Shown here one piece after another: positions 7,823 through 16,283 of a stretch of 64,000 bases of DNA. The notes under the pieces were generated by a model. It was not told where the DNA came from and did not search any database. It saw only the letters and a list, made by a program, of their open reading frames with translations. The position numbers and the translations under genes are program-made. Position 1 is the first letter of the stretch, and each line of letters begins with the position of its first letter. This stretch comes from Albimonas marina. Lineage in GTDB: Bacteria > Pseudomonadota > Alphaproteobacteria > Rhodobacterales > Rhodobacteraceae. The stretch is taken from assembly GCF_029223255.1 (NCBI RefSeq), contig NZ_JARHUC010000006.1, positions 310,001 to 374,000 of the forward strand. Direction: 5' to 3'.

Positions 7823-8668
7823 CTAGTGGTCGCCGCGGAACAGCCGGTCCTGCAGGCGGGTGGGCAGCATCTTGGCGACCCCCGCCACGTAGGTCGGCGT
7901 GGTCACGAAATAGCGCGCCCGCGGGCGGCGCGCCTCCAGCGCGTGGATCGCCTTGGCGGTCACCGCCTCGGGGCCCAGCTCGAAGGCGGCGGAGGTCTTG
8001 CTCTCCTCCGCCTCCAGCCGCGGCAGGATCTTCTCGTCCCAGGCCCGCGCCCAGGCCGAGCCCTCGCGCAGCGCCCAGCGGCGCGAGGCGATCAGCGAGT
8101 TGCGCCGGAAGGCCGAGCGGATCGGGCCCGGCTCGATCAGGATCACGCGGCAGCCGGGGGCGGGGGATTCGGGGCCCTCCAGCTCCCGCCGCAGGGCGTC
8201 CGACCAGCCCTCGACCGCGAACTTGGTGGCGTTGTAGGCGCCGCGGTAGCGCAGCGACAGGAACCCCAGCACGGAGGAGACGTTGACGATCCGCCCCCGG
8301 CTGTCGCGGAGCGCGGGCAGCAGGCGGCGGGTCAGGTCGTGCCAGCCGATCAGGTTGGTCTCGAAGATCTCGCGCATCCCCTCCCGCGGGATGTCCTCCA
8401 GCGGGGCGGGGATCGCGAAGGCGCCGTTGTTGACCAGCGCGTCGAGCCGGCCGCCGGCGCGGGCCAGCGTCTCATCGACCGCCTGCGCCACGCTCTGCGG
8501 GTCGGCGTAGTCGAGGACCAGCGTCTCCAGCCCCTCCTGCGCCAGGCGTTCGGCGTCCCCGGGCTTGCGGCAGGCGGCCAGAACCCGCCAACCGCGCGCC
8601 TGGAGCGTGCGCGCCATGTCCAGCCCGATGCCGCTGGAGCATCCCGTGATCAGCACCGTGCGCGTCAT
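7823..8668 (-). CDS. Short-chain dehydrogenase/reductase
   Basis: A cytosolic NAD(P)-dependent oxidoreductase of 281 residues from the classical SDR family. The nucleotide-binding motif TGCSSGIG is at residues 7-14, NNGAFAIP corresponds to the NNAG motif, and the catalytic Ser and YNATK (Tyr-x-x-x-Lys) follow at about residues 140-157. The start at 8668 is supported by AGGAGGG; upstream in-frame sequence is non-coding in character. The C-terminal part with ARYFVTTPTYVAGVAKMLP resembles SDRs annotated as oxidoreductases of unknown substrate. It lies 95 bp from the small membrane protein gene and may be a separate unit. Confidence 0.92.
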   Translation of the reverse strand: MTRTVLITGCSSGIGLDMARTLQARGWRVLAACRKPGDAERLAQEGLETLVLDYADPQSVAQAVDETLARAGGRLDALVNNGAFAIPAPLEDIPREGMREIFETNLIGWHDLTRRLLPALRDSRGRIVNVSSVLGFLSLRYRGAYNATKFAVEGWSDALRRELEGPESPAPGCRVILIEPGPIRSAFRRNSLIASRRWALREGSAWARAWDEKILPRLEAEESKTSAAFELGPEAVTAKAIHALEARRPRARYFVTTPTYVAGVAKMLPTRLQDRLFRGDH

Positions 8669-8708
8669 GCGCCCTCCTGTCCGCGGAGGGCGCGGCCGGG
8701 CCGGAACC

Positions 8709-10754
8709 TCAGCCCAGCAGGCCCCAGTCCTCGATCCAGTCGGCGACGCCCTCGCCTTCGCCGCCGCCGACGATACGGATCGAGAGGTCGGCGCCAAGGA
8801 TCAGCAGGTCGCGGCCGAGGTCGAGCGTCACGAGGCCGTCGTCCGCCTCCAGCCCCCGGATCGCGAGGCGATCCTCGGCTGGGTCGAAGTCCACGACGAC
8901 GTTCTCGCCCTCGCCCGGTCGGAACAGGAACAGGTCCCCGCCGGCGCCGCCGACCAGCCGGTCGTCGCCGCGCCCGCCGACCAGCCGGTCCGCCCCGGCG
9001 CCGCCGCGCAGCACGTCGTCGCCCGCGCCGCCCTCCAGCCGGTCCGCGCCCGCGCGCCCCGCCAGCAGGTCGTCGCCCCCGCGGCCGCGCAGGAGGTCGC
9101 CCGCCCCCGCGCCGAACAGCCGGTCGTCGCCCGCATCCCCGATCAGGCGCAGCGGCGCGTCGCCGGCCCCGCCCGTCACGGTCGCGGTCGCCCGGCCGAT
9201 GTCGAGCGCCCCCTCGGGGTCCGCCAGCACGTAGGCGACCGAGATCGAGGCCGTCTCCCCCTCCGCCAGCCCGCGGAAGGCGTGCGAGAAATCCCAGGCG
9301 ACCCGCCCGTCGTCCCAGGCGCGCAGGACCACGCCGTGGTCGAGCTCGATCCGCGCCGAGCCGCCCTCGGGCAGGGCGACGCCGCCCACGTTCGTCACCC
9401 GCAGCGCGTCGCCGTCGGGGTCCGCGTCCGCGCCCGCGCCGGTGTCGGCCAGCAGGTCGCCCCGCACCTTGCCGCCGGTCTCGCCCGCGAAGGCGTCGTC
9501 GGCGGCGACGGGGGCCTGGTTGGTCGAGGCGACCTCGACCGCGACCCGCTGCACCGTGCGCCCGCCCAAGCCCTCGACCACGTAGTCGAAGCCCGCCTCG
9601 CCGTGGAAGCCGGGCAGGGGGGTGAAGACCACCTCGCCGCCCTCCAGCGTCACGGTCCCGCCGGCGGCGCCCTGCACGCCGACCAGCGCCAGCGCCCCGC
9701 CCAGCGGGTCCACGTCGCCCTCCAGCAGATCCGCGGGGGAGAGGCGCAGCACGCCCCCCTCGTCCATCGCGAAGCGCTCGGCGTCGGCGACGGGCGTGCC
9801 GGTCAGCCGGACCTCGCCGTCGGCGAAGCGCAGCGTCTCGACTCGCGCGATCACGTCCCACTGGTGGGCGATGCCGTCGACCTCGGTGGGCAGGCGCGTC
9901 ACCCGCGCCTCGCCGGCGCCCAGCACCTCGATCACGTAGTCCGCCATCCGGCCGAGGCCGTAGTCGACCACGTCCTCGCCCGCGCCGCCGTCGATCGTCT
10001 GCTGGCCGAAGCCGCCTGCGATCCGGTCGTCGCCGCGCCCGGCCTGGACGCTCACGTCCCAGCCCCGTGCGTCGATCCGGTCGTCGCCCCGTCCGGCGCG
10101 GACGTCATGCGCGCCCGCCCCCTGCACGCGCACCGCGTCGTCGCCGGCGCCCGCCTTCACCTGCACGTCGCCGCCGCGCGCCACGATCTGGTCGACCTGG
10201 CGCGTGCCTGACAGCGTCAGCACGGCGCCCGAGGCGTCGATCTCCAGGCCCCCGCCGTCCAGCGGCTGGATGCGGATCGAGCTGGGCTGCAGGTCGCCGA
10301 TCCCGACGTCGCCGTCCGCGAAGCGCAGCACCTCGATCCCCGCGAGCGTCGCGGCCCCCCCGCCATCGTGGCGGCTCAGCAGCCCGTCGCGGAAGGAATA
10401 GTCGGCCGCAGACCCCTCGAGCTCCAGCACGTCGACGCCGCCGCCGCCGACCACCAGCGCGCCGAGGGTGTCCGAGGTCAGGCGGAACAGGTCCTCGCCC
10501 TCGCCCCCGAAGGCGTAGACGAGGCCGCGCAGCTCGAACGCGTCGTCGCCTGCGCCGCCGAACAGGAAGTCGCGCAGCGGCCCGCCGGCGATCAGCAGGT
10601 CGTCGCCCTCGCCCCCCCAGGCCTGGCCGCCCGGACCCGCCGTCTCGAGCACGTCGTCCCCGCCGCCGCCGTAGATCGCGTCGCGCTCGCCGTCGCCCCG
10701 CAGGGTGTCGTCGCCCTCGGTCCCCAGCAGGACCTCGCCCGTCGTGTCGATCAT
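8709..10754 (-). CDS. RTX calcium-binding protein with cadherin-like domains
   Basis: A 681-residue, very acidic, Gly/Asp-rich protein. Two blocks of RTX nonapeptides (GGxGxDxLx) are seen: an N-terminal block at about 10-90 (GTEGDDTLRG, GGGGDDVLE) and a C-terminal block at about 555-630 (GGDDLLAGRAGADRLEGGAG). Between them lie cadherin/Ig-like modules (about 310-520) with DEGGVLRLSPADLLEGDVDP and NQAPVAADDAFAGETGGKV. The C-terminus DFDPAEDRLAI is the usual post-repeat segment of type I secreted RTX proteins. No signal peptide is present, as expected for type I secretion, but no ABC/MFP/TolC genes are near. Role probably extracellular or surface; no enzymatic domain was recognised. Confidence 0.88.
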   Translation of the reverse strand: MIDTTGEVLLGTEGDDTLRGDGERDAIYGGGGDDVLETAGPGGQAWGGEGDDLLIAGGPLRDFLFGGAGDDAFELRGLVYAFGGEGEDLFRLTSDTLGALVVGGGGVDVLELEGSAADYSFRDGLLSRHDGGGAATLAGIEVLRFADGDVGIGDLQPSSIRIQPLDGGGLEIDASGAVLTLSGTRQVDQIVARGGDVQVKAGAGDDAVRVQGAGAHDVRAGRGDDRIDARGWDVSVQAGRGDDRIAGGFGQQTIDGGAGEDVVDYGLGRMADYVIEVLGAGEARVTRLPTEVDGIAHQWDVIARVETLRFADGEVRLTGTPVADAERFAMDEGGVLRLSPADLLEGDVDPLGGALALVGVQGAAGGTVTLEGGEVVFTPLPGFHGEAGFDYVVEGLGGRTVQRVAVEVASTNQAPVAADDAFAGETGGKVRGDLLADTGAGADADPDGDALRVTNVGGVALPEGGSARIELDHGVVLRAWDDGRVAWDFSHAFRGLAEGETASISVAYVLADPEGALDIGRATATVTGGAGDAPLRLIGDAGDDRLFGAGAGDLLRGRGGDDLLAGRAGADRLEGGAGDDVLRGGAGADRLVGGRGDDRLVGGAGGDLFLFRPGEGENVVVDFDPAEDRLAIRGLEADDGLVTLDLGRDLLILGADLSIRIVGGGEGEGVADWIEDWGLLG

Positions 10755-11041
10755 CGCTCGTCGTCCCGCCGCGCCCGCCGTCCTGGCGGAGGCGGTTCGC
10801 CGAAAGGGGGAACCGCTTGCATTTGAAGTTATCGAATTCCTAACGCGGCAGGGGAGGTTGCTGAACCGTAAACAGGATGAACAGGGCGTAGATGAAGGTG
10901 AATCCCGGGCCGGGCGGCTTTCTTCCGCGGAAAGACGGTTCGCCGCGGCCCCGGTCCGCGGTCTTGCGCGCGCGGCCCCCGATGCGGTCTATATCCGCTC
11001 CGAGAAACGCCCCCCCTCCCGATCGCGAGAGCCTGAACACC
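10755..11041. other. Divergent intergenic region, RTX gene / pgk
   Basis: The 287 bp include an AT-richer pocket at about 10812-10885, containing GCATTTGAAGTTATCGAATT, which stands out from the surrounding GC and probably carries the promoters of the RTX gene and pgk. I could not fix -35 and -10 boxes with confidence. No terminator or riboswitch was seen. Confidence 0.45.
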
Positions 11042-12232
11042 ATGAGCCGCAAGACCCTCGACGACCTCGACCTCTCCGGCAAGCGCGTGCTGGTGCGCGT
11101 CGACGTCAACGTGCCGGTGTCGAACGGGAAGGTCACCGACGACACCCGCATCCAGGCGATCCTGCCCACGGTGAAGGACATCCTCGCCGCCGGCGGCAAG
11201 CCGATCCTGCTGGCGCATTTCGGCCGCCCCAAGGGCCAGGTGGTCCCGGAGATGAGCCTCGCCGTCGTGCGCCCCGCGCTCGAGGCCGCCATCGGCGCGC
11301 CGGTCGCCTTCGCCTCGGATTGCATCGGCGACGCCGCCGCCTCGGCCGTCGCGGCGCTGGGCACGGGCGAGACCCTGCTGCTGGAGAACACCCGCTTCCA
11401 CGCGGGCGAGGAGAAGAACGACCCGGCGCTCGCCGCCGAGATGGCGAAGCTGGGCGACGTCTTCGTCAACGACGCCTTCTCCGCCGCCCACCGCGCGCAC
11501 GCCTCGACCGAGGGGCTGGCCCGCCTGCTGCCCTGCGCCGCCGGCCGGCTGATGGAGTCGGAGCTCTCCGCGCTGGAGAAGGCGCTGGCCCATCCCGAGC
11601 GTCCGGTCACCGCGGTCGTCGGCGGGGCCAAGGTCTCGACCAAGCTCGACCTGCTGTCGAACCTGATGGAGAAGGTCGACGCCATCGTCATCGGCGGCGG
11701 CATGGCCAACACCTTCCTCGCGGCCCAGGGGATCGCGGTGGGCAAGAGCCTGTGCGAGCACGACCTGCTCGACACCGCCCGCGAGGTGATGGCCAAGGCC
11801 GAGGCCCGCGGCTGCAAGCTGCTGCTGCCCGCCGACGTGGTGGTGGCGCGCGAGTTCAAGGCCAACGCCGCGAACGAGACCGTGCCGGCGGCCGAGTGCC
11901 CCGAGGACGCGATGATCCTCGACGCGGGCCCCGAGGCCGTCGCCGCGGTGGCCGCCCAGTTCGAGGCCTCGAAGACGCTGGTCTGGAACGGCCCTCTCGG
12001 GGCCTTCGAGATCGAGCCCTTCAACGCCGCCACCGACGCCGCCGCCACCAAGGCGGCCGAGCTGACCCAGGCGGGCAAGCTGCTGTCGGTCGCGGGCGGG
12101 GGCGACACGGTGGCCGCGCTGAACGCTTCGGGCGCCGCGGCGAAATTCTCCTACGTCTCCACCGCCGGCGGCGCCTTCCTCGAGTGGCTCGAGGGCAAGA
12201 CCCTGCCGGGCGTGGCCGCGCTGGAAAGCTGA
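11042..12232 (+). CDS. pgk: Phosphoglycerate kinase
   Basis: Pgk (396 residues, normal length) interconverts 1,3-bisphosphoglycerate plus ADP and 3-phosphoglycerate plus ATP in glycolysis and gluconeogenesis. The family signature [13 protein letters not shown] is at about residues 14-26, the substrate segment [11 protein letters not shown] at about 54, and the nucleotide loop [14 protein letters not shown] followed by the C-terminal GGGDTVAAL. The start at 11042 ([11 protein letters not shown]) is the standard alphaproteobacterial N-terminus. A strong GC hairpin follows the stop. The class I aldolase is encoded 3 kb downstream on the same strand. Confidence 0.98.
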   Translation: MSRKTLDDLDLSGKRVLVRVDVNVPVSNGKVTDDTRIQAILPTVKDILAAGGKPILLAHFGRPKGQVVPEMSLAVVRPALEAAIGAPVAFASDCIGDAAASAVAALGTGETLLLENTRFHAGEEKNDPALAAEMAKLGDVFVNDAFSAAHRAHASTEGLARLLPCAAGRLMESELSALEKALAHPERPVTAVVGGAKVSTKLDLLSNLMEKVDAIVIGGGMANTFLAAQGIAVGKSLCEHDLLDTAREVMAKAEARGCKLLLPADVVVAREFKANAANETVPAAECPEDAMILDAGPEAVAAVAAQFEASKTLVWNGPLGAFEIEPFNAATDAAATKAAELTQAGKLLSVAGGGDTVAALNASGAAAKFSYVSTAGGAFLEWLEGKTLPGVAALES

Positions 12233-12238
12233 GACGAC

Positions 12239-12271
12239 CGGGCCGGGCGGCGCGCGCCGCCGCCCGGCCCG
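12239..12271 (+). terminator. GC-rich hairpin after pgk
   Basis: Arms CGGGCCGGGCGGCG (12239-12252) and CGCCGCCCGGCCCG (12258-12271) form a perfect 14-bp stem with a 5-nt loop, 7 nt after the pgk stop. There is no T-run, so it may act as an mRNA 3' stabiliser as well as a terminator. Confidence 0.6.
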
Positions 12272-12325
12272 ATCCCGGTGGCGCAGGGCAGGGCGCCTGC
12301 GGCCGCCCTCGCCTGCGCGCCGGTC

Positions 12326-12450
12326 CGCCCCTGCGGGACCTCGTCCCGCCTTCGCGCCCCTGCGGGCATCGTCCCGCCCTTGCGCCCCTGCGAGACGTCA
12401 TCCCGCCTCCCCGCCCCACCGGGCATCTTCCCGCCTCCGCGCCCATCCGG
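12326..12450. repeat. Imperfect 28/29-bp tandem repeat, four and a half copies
   Basis: Units start at 12326, 12355, 12383, 12412 and 12440 (partial), alternating 29 and 28 bp. Each begins CGCCCCTGCGGG or a variant and contains TCCCGCC, so that most units can fold a small GCGGG / CCCGC hairpin. There are no unique spacers, so it is not a CRISPR array. It fills the space between pgk and the exported protein gene. Confidence 0.7.
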
Positions 12451-12610
12451 GGCGACGGCGCGTCGCGGGTTCCGCCTTGGCGGCGCCTCGCAAGCGTCCC
12501 ATTCTCCCCGGCAGGTTCGGCTCCACTTCGGCGCCGTTCCGCGATCCCCGCCCAACGCGGCGCCGGCCTCCTGTCCCGGCGCCGCCGGGCCGCGGCGCAA
12601 GAGGAGCCCG

Positions 12611-14230
12611 ATGTCCCGTCCGTCCCACCGCCTCGCCGCCTCGGCGGCCGTCGCCGCGCTGCTCGCCGGCCTCGCCGCCGGGCCGCGCCCGGCCGAGGCG
12701 CAGCAGAACCTGCTCGACGCGCTGGGCCTGGGCGCCGCGCACGAGCCGCTGGTGCGCCTGGCCATCGAGTTCGCGCTGACCTCGCTGCGCTCCACCATGG
12801 ACGTCACCTACGACGGCTTCGCCCTGGGCTACGCCGGCGAGGAGGTGATGATCACCGGCCTGCGCCTGTCGCCCCCCTCGAACAACCCCTTCGACCCCGA
12901 GGCGCAGGAGGGCGGCCCCACGCACGAGGACCGCGCCTGCGACATCCTCTTCGGGCGCATCGACGTGTTCCCCGGCGCGATCACCACGCCCGGCGAGACG
13001 GTGGTGGGGGTGCACGACGTCTCCGCCTCGCTCGCCTGCCTGCCCGACGCCTTCGCCGAGCAGGTGCGCCGCGCCGGCTACGAGCGGCTGGCGGTCGAGG
13101 GGGTGGACGTGCGCATGGCCTACGACCCGCGCTCCTCGGCGCTGGCGGTCGACGTCTCGGCGGTGGCGCCCGACGCGGTCAACCTGCGCCTGGAGCTGGA
13201 CCTGGGCTACTTCTGGCCGCTGAACCCCGGCTTCACCGAATCCGCGCCGCTGCCCTCGGCCCGCTTCGACCGGCTCGCCGTGCAGGTCGAAGAGCGGGGC
13301 CTGATCGGCCGCACGATCCGGCTGGCGGGCTACGACCTGCACCCGGACTCGCTGGCCGAGATCTTCGCCAACGGCCTCTCGACCGTCTTCGCCCCGGGCA
13401 AGGGCCGCGCCCCGACCCCCGAGACGCAGGAGACGATCGACGCGCTCGCCGCCGCGGCCGCAGGCCTCGCGACCGAGGGCGGGCGGATGGAGCTGGAGAT
13501 CACCCCGCGCGAGGAGCTGTGGCTGAAGTCCGGCTTCCTCGAGGATCCGGAGACGGCGCTCGCCGCGCTGAACCTGCGCCTGATCGGTCCCGACGCCCCC
13601 CCGCCCGAGGGCGCGGCGACCCCGGACATGGTGCGCCAGGCGATGGACGATCCCGAATCGCTCTCGCCCGAGCGGCGCCGGGGCATGGCGGTGGCGCTGG
13701 CCGAGGGCGTGGGCGCGCCGAAGATGCCCGAGGTCGCCCGCCGGCTGCTGCGCCCGCTGGCCGACGACGGCGACGTGGACGCCATCGTGCAGCTCGCCGC
13801 GCTGCTCGCCCCGACCGAGCCGGCGACGGCCTACCGGATGCTGCTGGCCGCCGCCGCGACCGGGCGGCCGGACGCGCGGGCGCGGATGGACGAGATCGAG
13901 ATCCGGCTGGGCCTGGCCGAGGTGATCGCCGCCCAGGACGACGCCGGCGGCGGCGCGCCCGACCCCGACCCGCTGCTCGATCCCGGCGCGCCCCGCCAGA
14001 TCCTGCTCGAGGCCGCCTCGCGGTTGGAGTCGGGGCGCGAGGTGCCGCGCAACTACGAGCGCGCCTTCCTGGCCTGGACGCTCGCCGCGGCGCTGGGCGA
14101 CGACGGGGCGGCGCTGCGGCGCGACCTGCTGGACCGGCGGATGGTGGCGCGGGGCTTCGACTTCTGGTCGGTGCGCCGCGACCTGCTGCGCCGCCGCGCC
14201 TTCGACGCCTGGCTGGAACGCGGGCGCTGA
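12611..14230 (+). CDS. Exported protein of unknown function, possible Sel1-like region
   Basis: A 539-residue protein with a signal peptide (residues 1-30, MSRPSHRLAASAAVAALLAG ending at AEA before QQNLLDAL). The first half (about 40-270) is a beta-rich region I do not recognise (DVTYDGFALGYAGEEVMITG). The second half contains helical pairs such as DVDAIVQLAALLAPTEPATA and NYERAFLAWTLAAALGDDGA that resemble degenerate Sel1/TPR repeats. A GAGGAG lies before ATG 12611; an in-frame extension upstream runs through the tandem repeat and is rejected. The periplasm is the likely location. It has no operon partner: pgk upstream is terminated, and tspO is convergent. Confidence 0.75.
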   Translation: MSRPSHRLAASAAVAALLAGLAAGPRPAEAQQNLLDALGLGAAHEPLVRLAIEFALTSLRSTMDVTYDGFALGYAGEEVMITGLRLSPPSNNPFDPEAQEGGPTHEDRACDILFGRIDVFPGAITTPGETVVGVHDVSASLACLPDAFAEQVRRAGYERLAVEGVDVRMAYDPRSSALAVDVSAVAPDAVNLRLELDLGYFWPLNPGFTESAPLPSARFDRLAVQVEERGLIGRTIRLAGYDLHPDSLAEIFANGLSTVFAPGKGRAPTPETQETIDALAAAAAGLATEGGRMELEITPREELWLKSGFLEDPETALAALNLRLIGPDAPPPEGAATPDMVRQAMDDPESLSPERRRGMAVALAEGVGAPKMPEVARRLLRPLADDGDVDAIVQLAALLAPTEPATAYRMLLAAAATGRPDARARMDEIEIRLGLAEVIAAQDDAGGGAPDPDPLLDPGAPRQILLEAASRLESGREVPRNYERAFLAWTLAAALGDDGAALRRDLLDRRMVARGFDFWSVRRDLLRRRAFDAWLERGR

Positions 14231-14270
14231 GGGGGCCGGGCGCGGCGCCTCGCGGCGCCGCGCCCGCCGC

Positions 14271-14314
14271 TCAGTCCGCCGCTCAGTCCGCCGCTCAGTC
14301 CGCCGCTCAGTCCG
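14271..14314. repeat. 12-bp tandem repeat that multiplies the tspO stop codon
   Basis: The unit TCAGTCCGCCGC occurs three times in full (14271, 14283, 14295) and once in part (14307-14314). On the minus strand each unit carries TGA in the tspO reading frame, so tspO has its stop codon and three further in-frame stops. This looks like replication slippage at the 3' end of the gene. Confidence 0.75.
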
Positions 14315-14819
14315 CAGGGGCGCGGAAGGCGGCGGGCGGGTTCATCCGCACGATGGCCGCGTTCAGCGCGCCGGCGTAGGTGGCCCAGACCAGGTAGGGA
14401 ACCAGCAGCGCGGCGGCGACGGCATCCGCGCCGGCGAAGCAGATCAGCGTGCCCAGGATCGCCGTCCACAGCGCGCAGATGCAGATCAGCGCCGCCTTGC
14501 CGCGCCGGGCGCCGAAGAAGATCGGCGACCACATCGCGTTCAGCGTGATCTGCGTGGCCCACAGGCACAGGCCCGCCATCGCGAAGGGGGCCGCGCCCTC
14601 GGGCAGGTCGCCCCCCGCCAGCCCCGCCGCCACCCGGAAGGCGGCGATGGCCATCATCGCGTAGAGCAGCGTCCACGCGATGGGGAAGAGGATGTTGGGC
14701 GGGGTCCAGCGGGGCTTGGCGAGCCCCCGGTACCACTCGCCCGGCTGGAACATCACGCCCGTGGCCGCGGCCGCGACGACCGCGGCCCCCAGCGCCAGGG
14801 CTATCAGCGCCTCGAACAT
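14307..14819 (-). CDS. tspO: TspO/MBR tryptophan-rich sensory protein
   Basis: A five-helix membrane protein of 170 residues. TspO proteins bind tetrapyrroles and, in Rhodobacter, modulate photosynthesis gene expression in response to oxygen. The family pattern GEWYRGLAKPRWTPPNILFP followed by IAWTLLYAMMAIAAFRV is clear, as is the WSPIFFGARRGKAALI segment and the last helix with PYLVWATYAGALNAAIVRMN. The start MFEALIALALG at 14819 fits the first helix; upstream in-frame codons are Arg-rich and non-coding. Whether this organism is phototrophic cannot be told here. The 3' end lies in a 12-bp tandem repeat. Confidence 0.93.
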   Translation of the reverse strand: MFEALIALALGAAVVAAAATGVMFQPGEWYRGLAKPRWTPPNILFPIAWTLLYAMMAIAAFRVAAGLAGGDLPEGAAPFAMAGLCLWATQITLNAMWSPIFFGARRGKAALICICALWTAILGTLICFAGADAVAAALLVPYLVWATYAGALNAAIVRMNPPAAFRAPAD

Positions 14820-15172
14820 GTCTTTCCCCGGTTTCGTGCGACGAAGGCCGCCGCGCTGCGGCGACGACCCCAGAGGTAGGGCGCGCGCGGCGCCGCGTCG
14901 ACGGTCCGCGCGCATTCGCGCGACCGCGACGCGGCCGCGCCTCGCCCGCGGCGCCTCGGGACCGACGGCCGTCGCCCCGCTCCGCCGCGCCGGGCCGGAG
15001 GCGCGGGGCAGGGCGCCCGGGGCGCACATCCGCCCCTCTCCGCAAGCTGACCGCCGGTCGGCTGAAGCGCCCCCGCTCCGCCCGCGTCCCCCCGTCGCTT
15101 GACCCTGAGAGGCGGCCGGGCTACCCGACTTGGCGACCTTTCGACCCGGCGTTAAACGGCCCAGGAGCTCCC
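14820..15172. other. Divergent intergenic region, tspO / fba
   Basis: The 353 bp separate tspO from the aldolase gene. Close to fba there is GGAGCTCCC before the ATG and an AT-richer pocket with CGTTAAACGG at about 15152. I saw no terminator, small gene or recognisable operator. Confidence 0.45.
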
Positions 15173-16102
15173 ATGAAAGCGACGCGCACCGTCAAGCAGA
15201 TCCTCTCGAAATACGAGGGCGACAACCCCGGCGTGAAGGGGAACCTCTGCCGGATGCTGATGAGCGGCAAGCTCGCCGGCACCGGCAAGATGATCATCCT
15301 GCCGGTCGACCAGGGCTTCGAGCATGGGCCCGCGCGCTCCTTCGCGCCGAACCCGGCCGGCTACGATCCCCACTACCACTACCAGATGGCGATCGACGCG
15401 GGCCTCAACGCCTACGCCGCGCCGCTCGGCATGATCGAGGCGGGCGCCGACACCTTCGCCGGCCAGATCCCGACCATCCTGAAGTGCAACTCGGCCAACT
15501 CGCTGATGTCGGGCACCGCGGGCAAGGACCAGGCGGTCACCGCGTCCGTCGACGACGCGCTGCGCCTGGGCTGCTCGGCGATCGGCTTCACGATCTACCC
15601 CGGCTCCGACTGCGCCCTCGACATGTTCGAGGAGATCGTCGAGATGCGCAACGAGGCCGCGGCCGCCGGCATCGCCACGGTGATCTGGTCCTACCCCCGC
15701 GGCGAGGGCGTGACGAAGGACGGCGAGACCGCCATCGACGTGGCCGCCTACGCCGCCCAGATCGCGGCCTTGATCGGCGCCCACATCATCAAGATCAAGC
15801 TGTCGACCGACCACCTGATGCTGCCCGAGGCCAAGAAGGTCTACGAGGAGCAGGGCATCGACATCTCGACCCAGGCCGCCCGCGTGAAGCACTGCGTCGA
15901 GAGCGCCTTCGGCGGCCGCCGCATCATGGTGTTCTCGGGCGGCGCGAAGAAGGGCGAGGACTCGGTCTACGACGACGCCCGCGCGATCCGCGACGGCGGC
16001 GGCAACGGCTCGATCATCGGCCGCAACACCTTCCAGCGCCCGCGCGAGGATGCGCTCGCGATGCTCGGCAAGCTGGTCGACATCTACAAGGGCAAGGCCT
16101 GA
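15173..16102 (+). CDS. Class I fructose-bisphosphate aldolase (DhnA/FbaB type)
   Basis: A Schiff-base aldolase of 309 residues that cleaves fructose 1,6-bisphosphate to dihydroxyacetone phosphate and glyceraldehyde 3-phosphate. The N-terminal MIILPVDQGFEHGPARSF is the DhnA-type phosphate and substrate segment; the catalytic lysine lies in HIIKIKLSTDHL (about residues 202-213). The C-terminal phosphate loop is IMVFSGGAKKGED with DGGGNGSIIGRNTFQRP. With pgk nearby this completes part of lower glycolysis/gluconeogenesis. The bacterial class I type is distinct from the zinc class II enzyme. A rho-independent terminator follows. Confidence 0.96.
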   Translation: MKATRTVKQILSKYEGDNPGVKGNLCRMLMSGKLAGTGKMIILPVDQGFEHGPARSFAPNPAGYDPHYHYQMAIDAGLNAYAAPLGMIEAGADTFAGQIPTILKCNSANSLMSGTAGKDQAVTASVDDALRLGCSAIGFTIYPGSDCALDMFEEIVEMRNEAAAAGIATVIWSYPRGEGVTKDGETAIDVAAYAAQIAALIGAHIIKIKLSTDHLMLPEAKKVYEEQGIDISTQAARVKHCVESAFGGRRIMVFSGGAKKGEDSVYDDARAIRDGGGNGSIIGRNTFQRPREDALAMLGKLVDIYKGKA

Positions 16103-16152
16103 GCCAGCCCTCGCGGCCCCGCCCCGGCGCGGCCGCGAAGATGAACGAGGAG

Positions 16153-16179
16153 GGGCCCGGCCGCACGGTCGGGCCCTTT
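16153..16179 (+). terminator. Rho-independent terminator of fba
   Basis: Arms GGGCCCGGCC (16153-16162) and GGTCGGGCCC (16167-16176) pair with one G-U, loop GCAC, followed by TTT. It lies 50 bp after the aldolase stop. Confidence 0.8.
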
Positions 16180-16283
16180 CGATTCCGGCCGCGAAGCGCC
16201 GCCGCGCGCCGAATCGCAGGCCGGGAATCCGGCCGCGCGAGTCGCGCGGGCCGTGTACGGATTCGGGATGGTTCAGCCCGGAT

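Noticed and set aside
12326-12450. Short regular repeats that might be a CRISPR array
   Set aside because: Units of 28/29 bp directly abut and differ from each other; there are no unique spacers and no cas genes.
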